Assembly: GCF_003173775.1 (NCBI RefSeq)
Contig: NZ_CP029552.1
Span: forward strand, 1,530,001 to 1,594,000
DNA length: 64,000 nt
Origin: Methylobacterium sp. 17Sr1-1
Lineage (GTDB): Bacteria; Pseudomonadota; Alphaproteobacteria; Rhizobiales; Beijerinckiaceae
Reading direction: 5' to 3'
The notes beneath the pieces were generated by a model that was given only the letters and a program-made list of their open reading frames with translations, was not told the origin of the DNA and did no database searches. Of this stretch, positions 19,884-28,527 are shown piece by piece. Position numbers and translations under genes: made by a program. Every line of letters starts with the position of its first letter. Position 1 is the first letter of the stretch.

Positions 19884-21566
19884 TCAGGTCGGCTGCCGCT
19901 CGGCGGTCGCGGCGGCATCCTCCTCGACCGGCACGGTCTCGGATTCCTCGGCCTCGTCCTGGCCCTCGGCCTCCTCACCCTCGGACTCCTCGCCTTCCTG
20001 CACCTCCTCCGGCGGGGGCGCCTCGACCCAGCCGGCATGGACGCGGGCGGCCATGATCATCGCCTCGGCTTCCGTGCGGGAGACCTCGAACCCGTCGAGA
20101 TAGCCGGCATGGCGCACCGCCTCGGGGCCGCGGCCTTCGGTGTAGCCGACGAGGTCGTCGGTGGCGCAGCCGGCGAGGTCCTCGACGCTCTTCACGTCGT
20201 TCTCGCCGAGCGCGACCATCATCGGGGTGGTGATGCCGTCGATCTCGCGCAGCTCGTCGGCGACGCCGAGCTCGATGCGGCGGGCGTCGTTCTCGGCCTC
20301 GATGCGGTTGAGGTAGTCGAGGGCCCGGGCCTGGATCTCGGCGCCGGTCTCCTCGTCGAGGCCCTGGATGTTGGCGAGCTCCGTCGGCTCGACGTAGGCG
20401 ATCTCCTCGACCGAGCGGAAGCCCTCCGCGGCGAGGAGCTGGCCGACCGTCTCGTCGACGTCGAGGGCCTGCATGAAGGTGTTGGTGCGCTCGACGAACT
20501 CCTTCTGCCGGCGCTCCGATTCCTCGGCCTCGGTCAGGATGTCGATGTCCCAGCCGGTGAGCTGCGAGGCGAGCCGGACGTTCTGGCCGCGCCGGCCGAT
20601 GGCGAGCGACAGCTGGTCGTCGGGGACCACCACCTCGATGCGGTCGGCCTCCTCGTCGAGCACCACCTTGACCACCTCGGCCGGCTGGAGCGCGTTGACG
20701 ATGAAGGTCGCCTGGTCCTGCGACCACGGAATGATGTCGATCTTCTCGCCCTGCAACTCGCCGACCACCGCCTGGACGCGGGAGCCGCGCATGCCGACGC
20801 AGGCGCCGACCGGGTCGATCGAGGAATCGCGCGAGATCACCGCGATCTTGGCGCGCGAGCCCGGATCGCGGGCGACCGCCTTCACCTCGACGATGCCGTC
20901 GTAGATCTCCGGCACTTCCTGGCCGAAGAGCTTGGCCATGAATTGCGGGTGCGAGCGCGAGAGGAAGATCTGCGGCCCGCGCACCTCGCGGCGGACGTCG
21001 AACAGGTAGGCGCGGATGCGGTCGCCGGGGCGGAAGGTCTCGCGCGGGATCGACTCGTCGCGGCGCACGATGCCCTCGCCGCGGCCGAGATCGACGATGA
21101 CGTTGCCGTACTCGACGCGCTTGACCAGGCCGTTGACGACCTCGCCGATGCGGTCCTTGTACTCGTCGTACTGGCGGTCGCGCTCGGCGTCGCGGACCTT
21201 CTGGACGATGACCTGCTTCGCCGACTGGGCGGCGACGCGGCCGAAATCGAACGGCGGCAGGGTGTCGGAGATCACGTCGCCGACCTGGGCGGCCGGGTTG
21301 TGGCGGCGGGCCGCCGGCAGGTCGATCTCGCGGGCGTCGTTCTCGACCTCGTCCACCACCAGGAGGTGGCGCGACAGGCGTAAGGCGCCCGTGCGGGGGT
21401 CGATCTCGGCGTGGACGTCGGTCTCGGCGCCGTAGCGCGAGCGGGCGGCCTTGGCGATCGCCTCCTCCATGGCGCCGATCACGATCGAGCGGTCGATGAC
21501 CTTCTCGCGCGCGACCGCCTCGGCGATCTGGAGGAGTTCGAGCCTGTTGGCGCTGACGACGGCCAT
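19884..21566 (-). CDS. nusA: Transcription termination/antitermination factor NusA
   Basis: A 560-aa RNA polymerase-associated factor controlling pausing, termination and antitermination. The N-terminal domain begins [22 protein letters not shown]. An S1 domain (about 135-200), two KH domains ([25 protein letters not shown] and [20 protein letters not shown]) and two C-terminal acidic helix-hairpin repeats follow. A Glu-rich tail ends the protein. The ATG at 21566 follows AAGGACT. It is the second gene of the rimP operon. NusA commonly regulates this operon itself, relevant to the leader hairpin upstream of rimP. Confidence 0.96.
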   Translation of the reverse strand: MAVVSANRLELLQIAEAVAREKVIDRSIVIGAMEEAIAKAARSRYGAETDVHAEIDPRTGALRLSRHLLVVDEVENDAREIDLPAARRHNPAAQVGDVISDTLPPFDFGRVAAQSAKQVIVQKVRDAERDRQYDEYKDRIGEVVNGLVKRVEYGNVIVDLGRGEGIVRRDESIPRETFRPGDRIRAYLFDVRREVRGPQIFLSRSHPQFMAKLFGQEVPEIYDGIVEVKAVARDPGSRAKIAVISRDSSIDPVGACVGMRGSRVQAVVGELQGEKIDIIPWSQDQATFIVNALQPAEVVKVVLDEEADRIEVVVPDDQLSLAIGRRGQNVRLASQLTGWDIDILTEAEESERRQKEFVERTNTFMQALDVDETVGQLLAAEGFRSVEEIAYVEPTELANIQGLDEETGAEIQARALDYLNRIEAENDARRIELGVADELREIDGITTPMMVALGENDVKSVEDLAGCATDDLVGYTEGRGPEAVRHAGYLDGFEVSRTEAEAMIMAARVHAGWVEAPPPEEVQEGEESEGEEAEGQDEAEESETVPVEEDAAATAERQPT

Positions 21567-21619
21567 CGGATCAGTCCTTCCTGGTTTCTCGTTCGTTGAT
21601 GGGTCTGGGGCGGTTCTAC

Positions 21620-21664
21620 GCATCATTCGCCGAAGTGGTCACCGGTTCGGCGGAAAAATGATGC
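21620..21664. repeat. Short GAAGTGG palindromic repeat in the rimP-nusA gap
   Basis: GCATCATT-CGCCGAAGTGG-TCACCGGTTCGGCG-AATGATGC is a shorter relative of the 6558-6663 element. It lies in the 138-nt space between the rimP stop and the nusA start. Confidence 0.75.
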
Positions 21665-21704
21665 AAAACAAGGATCTGAGCAGAGTTGCCCCGTGCAACT
21701 CCGC

Positions 21705-22322
21705 TTAGTGGCTGACGGCGGGGCCGTGGCCCTCGTCCTCGTCATCCTCCTCGTCGTCCTGCGGCGGGGCCGAGCCGCGCCGCAGGGATTCGCGCACCAG
21801 GGCGTCGGTGAGGACGAGGTGGGCCTCGCCGATGTCGCGCAGCGGAATGTCGTAGGAGGACGGCAGGCCCTCCTTCACGTCGGGCAGGTCGATGCGGACC
21901 GTGTCTCCTTGCGGGGCCCGGATGATGCCGCGGAAGCGCTTGCGCCCGTCGAGCGGCATCGCCAGCTCGACCTTGGCCTCGTAGCCGGCCCAGCGGGCGA
22001 AGTCCCCCGCCCGGACCAGCGGCCGGTCGATCCCCGGCGAGGAGATCTCGAGGTAGTAGGCACCGCCGATCGGATCGTCGACGTCGAGGATCGGCGAGAT
22101 CGTGCGGCTGACGGTCTCGCACTCGTCGACCGACATGGTGCCGTCCGGCCGCTCGGCCATGATCTGCACCGTGCAGCCGTTCTGGCTCGAGACCTTCACC
22201 CGCACGAGGCGGAAGCCGAGGCCCTCGATCGCGGGCTCGATGATCTGCGCCACGCGCGCGGCGATGCCGGTCTCGGTGATGAGGCGCTTCTCGGCCGGGT
22301 TCTGGTCTGGGGCGTCGGTCAT
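21705..22322 (-). CDS. rimP: Ribosome maturation factor RimP
   Basis: A 205-aa protein needed for 30S subunit maturation. Core motifs are [41 protein letters not shown] split over the N-terminal domain, and the conserved [18 protein letters not shown]. The C-terminal SH3-like domain is followed by an acidic tail ([13 protein letters not shown]), longer than in E. coli. The start chosen is the ATG at 22322 ([12 protein letters not shown]). It is the first gene of the operon. Its leader carries a terminator-like hairpin 90 nt upstream. Confidence 0.94.
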   Translation of the reverse strand: MTDAPDQNPAEKRLITETGIAARVAQIIEPAIEGLGFRLVRVKVSSQNGCTVQIMAERPDGTMSVDECETVSRTISPILDVDDPIGGAYYLEISSPGIDRPLVRAGDFARWAGYEAKVELAMPLDGRKRFRGIIRAPQGDTVRIDLPDVKEGLPSSYDIPLRDIGEAHLVLTDALVRESLRRGSAPPQDDEEDDEDEGHGPAVSH

Positions 22323-22691
22323 GGGTGTCTGTGCCGCGGCTCCCCCGAGGGGCGCCCTTGAGGGGAGGCAATCTGGCGTTCGGCTCGCGCCGGGGGAGGC
22401 GTCGCGGCAATAAAAAAGAGCGGGCCCCGGGGGGACCCACTCCCGCACCGCAGCCTCACCGGCCACGAACAGAACTGTTGAGCGGGGAGATAATCCGGGT
22501 GCGGGTGGAATGCAAGGTGGTTGGTGAGCGGAGTCGGACGGTAGGTACGGGATATGAAAGCTTGACAGGACCTTCGTCGGAGCACGGCCCCGGCGTGCAC
22601 CTCGGCCTTCGCAGCCCGACATCCCGTCCGAGTCGAGACTCGATGACGGCGGGCCGTGCGCTTGCTAAAATGGGGAGGTGGGGATCGAACG
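22323..22691. other. Divergent regulatory region between rimP and the nucleotidyltransferase gene
   Basis: This 369-bp gap has no gene. It holds the rimP leader hairpin (22412-22442) and presumably the rimP promoter above it. For the rightward gene, TAAAAT at 22666-22671 with ATGACG 17 nt upstream is a possible promoter close to the start codon. Confidence 0.45.
22412..22442 (-). terminator. Terminator-like hairpin in the rimP leader (possible attenuator)
   Basis: On the minus strand GAGTGGGTCCC pairs with GGGCCCGCTC (about 11 bp with two G-U pairs, 3-nt loop) and runs straight into TTTTTT (22417-22412). It is oriented like rimP and ends 90 nt before its start codon. It could be an attenuator of the rimP-nusA-infB operon, or it may simply end leftward transcripts of the small genes at 23095-23683. 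Confidence 0.65.
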
Positions 22692-23048
22692 ATGACCACG
22701 CCGGCATCCGTCGCGGAACTCGTGCCCGCCACGGCCGAGTACCCCGCGCTGAAGACGCTTCTGGAGTGGATCGAGGCCGTCTACGTCCTGGAGGACGTGC
22801 TGCTGTTCGGCAGCCGGGCGAAGGGTTCCGCGGATCCGGACAATGATTGGGACATCCTCGTGGTGCTGCCCGACAATGCCGACGAGCGCCTGCTCGATCC
22901 GCTGCTCGGCTACGAAACGCAACGGGGGTCGGGGGTCTACGCGGACGTGCTGTGCTCTCTTAAGAGCGAGTTCCTGTCGGACCTCACTGTCGCGAATTCG
23001 CGGACGCGGGACATCGCCGGGCACGCCGTCTGTGTCTTCTCCCGCTAG
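22692..23048 (+). CDS. MNT-type minimal nucleotidyltransferase domain protein
   Basis: A 118-aa protein of the polymerase-beta/MNT fold. The helix LLFGSRAKGSADP carries the GS motif (G40-S41), and NDWDILVVL carries the two metal-binding aspartates D52 and D54. The third acidic position may be D86 or nearby (YADVLCS). Such domains often serve as the antitoxin that AMPylates a HEPN toxin in type VII toxin-antitoxin pairs. No HEPN gene is visible next to it; the next genes are convergent and unrelated in appearance. GGAGG 12 nt upstream supports the ATG at 22692. Confidence 0.72.
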   Translation: MTTPASVAELVPATAEYPALKTLLEWIEAVYVLEDVLLFGSRAKGSADPDNDWDILVVLPDNADERLLDPLLGYETQRGSGVYADVLCSLKSEFLSDLTVANSRTRDIAGHAVCVFSR

Positions 23049-23094
23049 CCTTGGATGGCTGGCGCTCCAGCCTTCCGCGATGCACCCCGCCTCG

Positions 23095-23460
23095 CTACGA
23101 TAGAATCTTGACCGGATGTGATATTTCCTTGAGCCGGTACACTTCATACGTATCTGTCTTGCCTACCTGAAGCACAACCAAAGCACCGAGACGAACGATA
23201 GACGACAGAACATCGGCTCGCAGATCGAGAATGCCGGCGGCCCCGGCGGCTTGCCCCGCTACGAGTTCCGTTACGATGCCATGAGCTTGGGACAGATCGA
23301 GACCGAGTTCTCGCAGCACGCGGGCAAGACTCACCGGCTCCGTGATGGGACCAAGCGGATGGAACTCAGCGGCGGCGAGGATACCGGAAGGGGCGGGGCG
23401 GTCGGTCGGGGTTTCGGCCGGTAGTCCGAGACGCTCCCGCAACGTGGACGACGTCGACAT
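23095..23460 (-). CDS. Hypothetical protein, overlapping the upstream small gene
   Basis: A 121-aa protein of unknown function, starting MSTSSTLRERLGLP. After a Pro-rich linker it has a helical segment (LARVLRELGLDLSQAHGIVTELVAG) and a beta-rich end (IVRLGALVVLQVGKTDTYEVYRL). The first 95 nt lie inside the 3' end of the gene at 23366-23683 in another frame. No signal peptide or membrane segment. I do not recognise the family. Coding is supported by a plausible domain-like sequence but is less certain than for the neighbours. Confidence 0.45.
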   Translation of the reverse strand: MSTSSTLRERLGLPAETPTDRPAPSGILAAAEFHPLGPITEPVSLARVLRELGLDLSQAHGIVTELVAGQAAGAAGILDLRADVLSSIVRLGALVVLQVGKTDTYEVYRLKEISHPVKILS

Positions 23461-23683
23461 CGTAGATCTCCAAGATCTTGCGACCGAGAGAGTTGAGGCC
23501 CGCCCGGCCGAGCGCGCCGGGGGAGAGGCCCTGGATATGGGCATTTGTAACGCGGAGTTCCCGGCCGCGGAAATCCGCCTCTCCGATCACCTCCAGCACA
23601 CCGACCGGCAGTGCGATCCTGACCAGAACCGTATTCCCGTATACCTCCTCGATGGTGATGGTGATCTGCGCCGAGGTCCACAT
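23366..23683 (-). CDS. Hypothetical small beta-rich protein
   Basis: A 105-aa protein of unknown family, starting MWTSAQITITIEEV at an ATG with GAGG 7 nt upstream (a GTG lies one codon earlier). The body alternates beta strands (GNTVLVRIALPVGVLEVIGEADFRGRELRVTNAHI, split in strands) with one helix (LNSLGRKILEIYDVD). It ends in a basic Arg/Pro tail. The 3' end overlaps the next gene by 95 nt. The pair looks co-transcribed and is convergent with the nucleotidyltransferase gene. Function unknown. Confidence 0.55.
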   Translation of the reverse strand: MWTSAQITITIEEVYGNTVLVRIALPVGVLEVIGEADFRGRELRVTNAHIQGLSPGALGRAGLNSLGRKILEIYDVDVVHVAGASRTTGRNPDRPPRPFRYPRRR

Positions 23684-23856
23684 CACGTCGCCTCGACCGG
23701 AATGGAAAAACAGTTGCGTCCTGATGCGAGCACCCTGGCCCCCTGCCCCGGATCTCTTGCCAATGCGGAGCGTCGCCGCATTGGCCGGCTCACATCAAAC
23801 ACGTATTGAGAAATGCAGCCGCCGACGTTCAAGCCACATACTCAGGTCGCCGCCCG

Positions 23857-24552
23857 TCACACCGACAGCCACCGCCGCACCTGCGCCTCGACCATCCCTG
23901 AGCGCGGCCCCGCCTCGACCACCTGGCCGCGGTCCATCACCGCGTAGGTGTCGCACAGGTCGCGGGCCCACTCGAAGTACTGCTCGACCAGCACGATCGC
24001 CATGTCGCCCTTGCCGCGGAGATAGTCGATCGCGCGGCCGATATCCTTGATGATCGAGGGCTGGATGCCCTCCGTCGGCTCGTCGAGGACGAGGACGCGG
24101 GGGCGGGTGACGAGGGCACGGCCGATGGCGAGCTGCTGCTGCTGGCCGCCCGAGAGGTCGCCGCCGCGCCGGCCCAGCATGTCCTTGAGGACGGGGAAGA
24201 GGTCGTAGATCTCGGCCGGCACGTAGCGGTCGGCGCGCTTGCAGGGCGCGAAGCCGGTCTCGAGGTTCTCCTTGACGGTGAGGAGCGGGAAGATCTCGCG
24301 CCCCTGCGGCACGAAGGCGATGCCCTGGCGGGCGCGGTCGTAGGGGGCGAGCCGGCTGATGTCGCGCCCGTCGAGCTTGACCGCGCCCTTCGACACCGGC
24401 TGCTGGCCGACGATGGCGCGCATGAGCGACGTCTTGCCGACGCCGTTGCGGCCGAGCACCGCGGTGACCTTGCCGAGCTCGGCCTGGAGCGAGACGCCGC
24501 GCAGGGCCTGCGCCGCGCCGTAATGGAGATCGATGGTCTCGACGGAGAGCAT
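23857..24552 (-). CDS. urtE: Urea ABC transporter ATP-binding subunit UrtE
   Basis: A 231-aa ATPase, one of the two that drive urea/short-chain amide uptake. Walker A is GRNGVGKTS (34-42), the signature LSGGQQQQLAIGRAL, Walker B VLVLDEPTEGIQPSII, and the H-loop is replaced by the family's LVEQYFEWA. The EGIQPSI motif is typical of UrtE and LivF. It is the last gene of urtABCDE. A 246-nt gap containing a family B repeat separates it from urtD, unlike the tight coupling of urtB-C-D. Confidence 0.92.
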   Translation of the reverse strand: MLSVETIDLHYGAAQALRGVSLQAELGKVTAVLGRNGVGKTSLMRAIVGQQPVSKGAVKLDGRDISRLAPYDRARQGIAFVPQGREIFPLLTVKENLETGFAPCKRADRYVPAEIYDLFPVLKDMLGRRGGDLSGGQQQQLAIGRALVTRPRVLVLDEPTEGIQPSIIKDIGRAIDYLRGKGDMAIVLVEQYFEWARDLCDTYAVMDRGQVVEAGPRSGMVEAQVRRWLSV

Positions 24553-24602
24553 GGGAGAATTCCTCGGAGCCTGTGCGGCTCGCCCGACGGAGTTGCCACC
24601 CT

Positions 24603-24751
24603 CCGCGTCATCCCGGGGCTCGCCTCAGGCGAGAACCCGGGATCCATTACCGCCGACACTGCAAGATGGAGCGGAACGCGGTCCGACAGTGCCTGAACCG
24701 TCGGCGGCTATGGATCCCGGGTTCCGCTCTCGCGGCCCCGGGATGACGCGG
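24603..24751. repeat. Dispersed palindromic repeat, family B, inside the urt operon
   Basis: Perfect 17-bp terminal inverted repeats (CCGCGTCATCCCGGGGC at 24603-24619, GCCCCGGGATGACGCGG at 24735-24751) with further internal symmetry (GAACCCGGGATCCAT / ATGGATCCCGGGTTC). It fills the urtD-urtE gap. It is related to 3380-3532. Confidence 0.85.
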
Positions 24752-24798
24752 AGGGGTGTCGATGAGAGCGCGTAGCCGGCTCGCGCCGTCGCGTGCCC

Positions 24799-25590
24799 TC
24801 AGCGGCCGAGATAGACCTCGACCACCCGCGGGTCGGCCGAGACGGAATCGATCGAGCCCTCGGCCAGCACCGCGCCCTCGTGCAGGCAGGTGACGCGGCA
24901 CTGGAGCGCCCGCACGAAGTGCATGTCGTGCTCGACCACGATCACCGCGTGGTCCCGGGCGATGCGGCGCAAGAGCGTCGCGGTCGCCTCGGTCTCGGCG
25001 TCGGTCATGCCGGCGACCGGCTCGTCGACGAGGAGGAGCTTCGGGTCCTGGGCGAGCAGCATCCCGATCTCGAGCCACTGCTTCTGGCCATGCGAGAGGT
25101 CGGCGGCGGGCCGCCCCCGGTGGGCGATCAGCCCGACGGTCTCCAGGATGGCGTCGATCTGCGCCCGCTCGACCCGGTTGCGCCAGCCGAACAGCGAGGC
25201 GGTCGCGGCGCGGGGGCCTTTGAGCGCCAGCAGGATGTTGTCGGCGACCGACTGGCTCTCGAACACCGTCGGCTTCTGGAACTTGCGGCCGATGCCGAGC
25301 TCGGCGATGGCCGCCTCGTCCATGCGGGTGAGGTCGTGCACGCCGTCATAGATCACCTGGCCGGTATCGGGCCGGGTCTTGCCGGTGATGCAATCCATCA
25401 TCGTGGTCTTGCCGGCGCCGTTCGGACCGATGATCGCCCGCATCTCGCCGGGCATCAGGGTCAGGGACAGGCCGCGCAGCGCCCGGTAGCCGTCGAACGT
25501 GACCTTGATGTCGTCGACGTAGAGAAGGGCCTGGGTGAGGCGCTTCTCGTGCACCGGGTCGGAAACGGGCAGAGCCATCGCGGCGCTCAT
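24799..25590 (-). CDS. urtD: Urea ABC transporter ATP-binding subunit UrtD
   Basis: A 263-aa LivG-like ATPase of the urea importer. Walker A is GPNGAGKTT (55-63), with FQKPTVFESQSVADN as the Q-loop region typical of UrtD, the signature LSHGQKQWLEIGM, Walker B LLLVDEPVAGMTDAE, and the H-loop VVEHDMHFVRAL. The signature LSHGQKQW instead of LSGGQ is normal for UrtD. The ATG at 25590 overlaps the urtC stop by 4 nt. Confidence 0.93.
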   Translation of the reverse strand: MSAAMALPVSDPVHEKRLTQALLYVDDIKVTFDGYRALRGLSLTLMPGEMRAIIGPNGAGKTTMMDCITGKTRPDTGQVIYDGVHDLTRMDEAAIAELGIGRKFQKPTVFESQSVADNILLALKGPRAATASLFGWRNRVERAQIDAILETVGLIAHRGRPAADLSHGQKQWLEIGMLLAQDPKLLLVDEPVAGMTDAETEATATLLRRIARDHAVIVVEHDMHFVRALQCRVTCLHEGAVLAEGSIDSVSADPRVVEVYLGR

Positions 25591-26741
25591 GATCCGCGGC
25601 CCTCCTCGGCGAGTGCAGGGGGAATGTCGCCGGGCTTGGGGCCCGGCAGGCGGGCCTTGGCGCGGCGGGAGCCGAGCCGCTCGGTCAGGGTGCCGAGGAT
25701 GCCCTTGGGCAGGAACAGGGTGACGACGACGAAGAGCGCGCCGAGGGCGAACAGCCAGGCGTCGGGCAGCGCGCCGGTGAGCAGCGTCTTGGCGTAGTTG
25801 ACCAGCACCGCGCCGAGCGCCGCGCCGACCAGCGTGCCGCGGCCGCCGACCGCGACCCAGATCACCGCCTCGATCGAGTTGGCGGGGGCGAACTCGGACG
25901 GGTTGATGATGCCGACCTGCGGCACGTAGAGGGCGCCCGCCACCCCCGCCATCATGGCCGAGACCGTGAAGGCCAGGGCCTTGTAGTGCGCCGTGCGGTA
26001 GCCGAGGAAGCGGGTGCGCGATTCCGCGTCGCGGATCGCGATCAGCACCTTGCCGAAGGCCGAGGTCGTCATGAAGCGGGCCACCAGATAGGCCAGCGCC
26101 AGCGCCACCGCGGTCAGGACGAACAGGACGGCGCGGGTGCCCTGCGCCTGCACGCTGAAGCCCAGGATGTCCTTGAAGTCGGTCAGGCCGTTGTTGCCGC
26201 CCAGCCCCATGTCGTTGCGGAAGAAGGCGAGCATCAGCGCGAAGGTCATCGCCTGGGTGATGATCGACAGGTAGACGCCGGTCACCCGCGAGCGGAAGGC
26301 GAGCCAGCCGAACACGAAGGCGAGGATGCCGGGGACCAGCAGCACCATCACGGCCGCGAAGGGAAACCAGTCGAAGCCGTGCCAGTACCAGGGCAATTCC
26401 TTGTAGTTCAGGAACACCATGAAGTCGGGCAAAACGGGATTGCCGTAGACGCCCCGCGGCCCGATCTGGCGCATCAGGTACATGCCCATCGCGTAGCCGC
26501 CGAGCGCGAAGAACGCGCCGTGGCCGAGCGAGAGGATGCCGCAATAGCCCCAGACGAGGTCGAGGCTGAGCGCCAGGATCGCGTAGGCGAGGTACTTGCC
26601 CATCAGCGAGACGGCGTAGGTCGGCACGTGCAGCGCCGAACCCGGGGCGGTGAGGAGGTTCAGGGCCGGCACCACGATGCAGGCCGCGGCGATGACCGCG
26701 AGAAAGATCCAGCCCGGCTTGTCGATGCGGGAGAGCAGCAT
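25587..26741 (-). CDS. urtC: Urea ABC transporter permease UrtC
   Basis: A 384-aa LivM-like inner membrane permease with about ten hydrophobic segments. Family features are SLDLVWGYCGILSLGHGAFFALGGYAMGMYLM in the first half and the coupling region AIRDAESRTRFLGYRTAHYKALAF. The UrtC-type insertion with FLNYKELPWYWHGF is present. The start is at 26741 (MLLSRIDKPG), one nucleotide from the urtB stop. It overlaps urtD by 4 nt. Confidence 0.93.
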   Translation of the reverse strand: MLLSRIDKPGWIFLAVIAAACIVVPALNLLTAPGSALHVPTYAVSLMGKYLAYAILALSLDLVWGYCGILSLGHGAFFALGGYAMGMYLMRQIGPRGVYGNPVLPDFMVFLNYKELPWYWHGFDWFPFAAVMVLLVPGILAFVFGWLAFRSRVTGVYLSIITQAMTFALMLAFFRNDMGLGGNNGLTDFKDILGFSVQAQGTRAVLFVLTAVALALAYLVARFMTTSAFGKVLIAIRDAESRTRFLGYRTAHYKALAFTVSAMMAGVAGALYVPQVGIINPSEFAPANSIEAVIWVAVGGRGTLVGAALGAVLVNYAKTLLTGALPDAWLFALGALFVVVTLFLPKGILGTLTERLGSRRAKARLPGPKPGDIPPALAEEGRGS

Positions 26742-26742
26742 G

Positions 26743-28332
26743 TCAGGCCTCCACCGCCCGGCCCTTGAGCGCGAACAGGCCGCGCGGCCGCTTCTGGATG
26801 AACAGGATGATGAAGACGAGGAGCAGGATTTTTCCCAGCACCGCGCCCGCATAGGGCTCGAGGAACTTGTTGGCGACGCCGAGCGTCAGCGCGGCCACCA
26901 GCGTGCCCCACAGGTTGCCGACGCCGCCGAAGACCACGACCAGGAACGAGTCGATGATGTAGCCCTGGCCGAGATTCGGCGAGACGTTGTCGATCTGCGA
27001 GAGCGCCACCCCGGCGACGCCGGCAATGCCGGAGCCCAGGCCGAAGGTGAAGGCGTCGATCCACGGCGTGCGGATGCCCATGGCGGCGGCCATGCGGCGG
27101 TTCTGGGTCACCGCGCGGGTCTTCAGGCCGAACGAGGTCGCCTTCAGGATCAGGTTGAGGGCGACGAACACGGCCATCGCGAACACCACGATCCAGAGCC
27201 GGCCCCAGGTGATGGAGAGGCCGAACAGGTCGAAGGCACCCGCCATGTAGGACGGCGCGCCGACCTCGCGGTTGGTCGGCCCGAAGACCGAGCGCACCGC
27301 CTGCTGCAGGATCAGGCTGATGCCCCAGGTGGCCAGCAGCGTCTCGAGCGGCCGGCCGTAGAGGTGGCGGATGACGGTCCGCTCGATCAGGATGCCGACG
27401 GCGCCGGCGACCAGGAAGGCGAGCGGGATCGCGATCGGCAGCGACCAGTCGAACAGGCCGGGGGCCTTCTGGCGGATCAGCTCCTGCACCAGGTAGGTGG
27501 TGTAGGCGCCGAGCATCACCATCTCGCCGTGGGCCATGTTGATGATGCCCATCACCCCGAAGGTGATGGCGAGCCCGATGGCGGCGAGCAGCAGCACCGA
27601 GCCGAGCGAGATGCCGTACCAGGCGTTCTGCACGTTCGCCATCAGGGCCTGGCGGGTCTCGATCGCCGAGACGCCGCGACCGGCGGCGTCGCGCACGCTC
27701 TGGACGGAATCGCCCGAGAGGCCGCGCAGGATGGCGAGCGCTTCCGAATCGCCGCGGGCCTGGAGGGTGTCGATGGCTGCCAGCCGCTCGATCTCGGGGG
27801 CGCCGGGCTTGGCCAGCAGCGCCGCGGCGCGGGCCTCCTGGAGGCTGCGCTTCACGCCCGCATCGGTCTCGCGGGCGAGCGCCGCGTCGAGGGCCGGGAG
27901 GGCTGCGGCGTCGCGGGCCTTGAGCACCGCGTCGGCGGCATTGCGGCGTGTGGACGGGTCGGGGGCCAGCAGGTTCAGGGTGCCGAGGGCCGCGTCGATC
28001 GCGCGCCGGATCCGGTTGTTGACCCGCACGGGCTTGAGGCCCTCGGCGCTCACGGTCGCACCGGTGCGGGCGTCCGTCACCTTGGCGCCGTCCTTGACGG
28101 CGAGCGCCTTGTCGTCCGGGCGGTAGAGCAGGCGGTTGTCGGCGAGCGCCCGCAGCACCGGCCCGGCCTTCGGGTCGCCGCTGGTCGCGAGGCCCGCGAT
28201 GGCGGCCTCGATGTCGGAATAGCTGTCGCTGGCGAGCCGCGCATAGGCGGCGTCGGGCCCGGTCTGCGCCGCAGCCGGGAGGACCCAGGCGGCGCACCAG
28301 AGCGCGAGGAGAAGGACGAGGCAGCGGCGCAT
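26743..28332 (-). CDS. urtB: Urea ABC transporter permease UrtB with N-terminal periplasmic domain
   Basis: A 529-aa protein. A signal peptide (MRRCLVLLLALWCAAWVLPAAAQ) leads a helical-repeat periplasmic region (about 24-225: ALRALADNRLLY, DAADAVLKARDAAALPAL). Residues about 230-529 form the LivH-like permease with GLAITFGVMGIINMAHGEMVMLGAYTTY. The extra N-terminal domain is typical of proteobacterial UrtB and absent from LivH. It is translationally adjacent to urtC (1-nt gap). A family A repeat lies between it and urtA. Confidence 0.93.
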   Translation of the reverse strand: MRRCLVLLLALWCAAWVLPAAAQTGPDAAYARLASDSYSDIEAAIAGLATSGDPKAGPVLRALADNRLLYRPDDKALAVKDGAKVTDARTGATVSAEGLKPVRVNNRIRRAIDAALGTLNLLAPDPSTRRNAADAVLKARDAAALPALDAALARETDAGVKRSLQEARAAALLAKPGAPEIERLAAIDTLQARGDSEALAILRGLSGDSVQSVRDAAGRGVSAIETRQALMANVQNAWYGISLGSVLLLAAIGLAITFGVMGIINMAHGEMVMLGAYTTYLVQELIRQKAPGLFDWSLPIAIPLAFLVAGAVGILIERTVIRHLYGRPLETLLATWGISLILQQAVRSVFGPTNREVGAPSYMAGAFDLFGLSITWGRLWIVVFAMAVFVALNLILKATSFGLKTRAVTQNRRMAAAMGIRTPWIDAFTFGLGSGIAGVAGVALSQIDNVSPNLGQGYIIDSFLVVVFGGVGNLWGTLVAALTLGVANKFLEPYAGAVLGKILLLVFIILFIQKRPRGLFALKGRAVEA

Positions 28333-28362
28333 TCAGGCTGTCCAGGGCAGGGTGCCAAAATT

Positions 28363-28511
28363 CCCCTCTCCCGTGTGGGAGAGGGGTTAGGGGTGAGGGT
28401 GACACGCTTCAGCGTAGAGCTCTGACTGTCGTGCTGGCAGCGGGACGCTGAGTGCTTCACACAGAACCGTAGCACCCTCACCCCCGGCCCCTCTCCCACA
28501 CGGGAGAGGGG
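28363..28511. repeat. Dispersed paired-hairpin repeat, family A (subtype 2), in the urtA-urtB gap
   Basis: Two perfect CCCCTCTCCC/GGGAGAGGGG hairpins (28363-28386 and 28488-28511). The internal sequence is almost the same as in 10200-10347, in the same orientation. It begins 16 nt after the urtA stop and ends about 30 nt before urtB. Confidence 0.85.
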
Positions 28512-28527
28512 GGATTGTGCTAGACGA

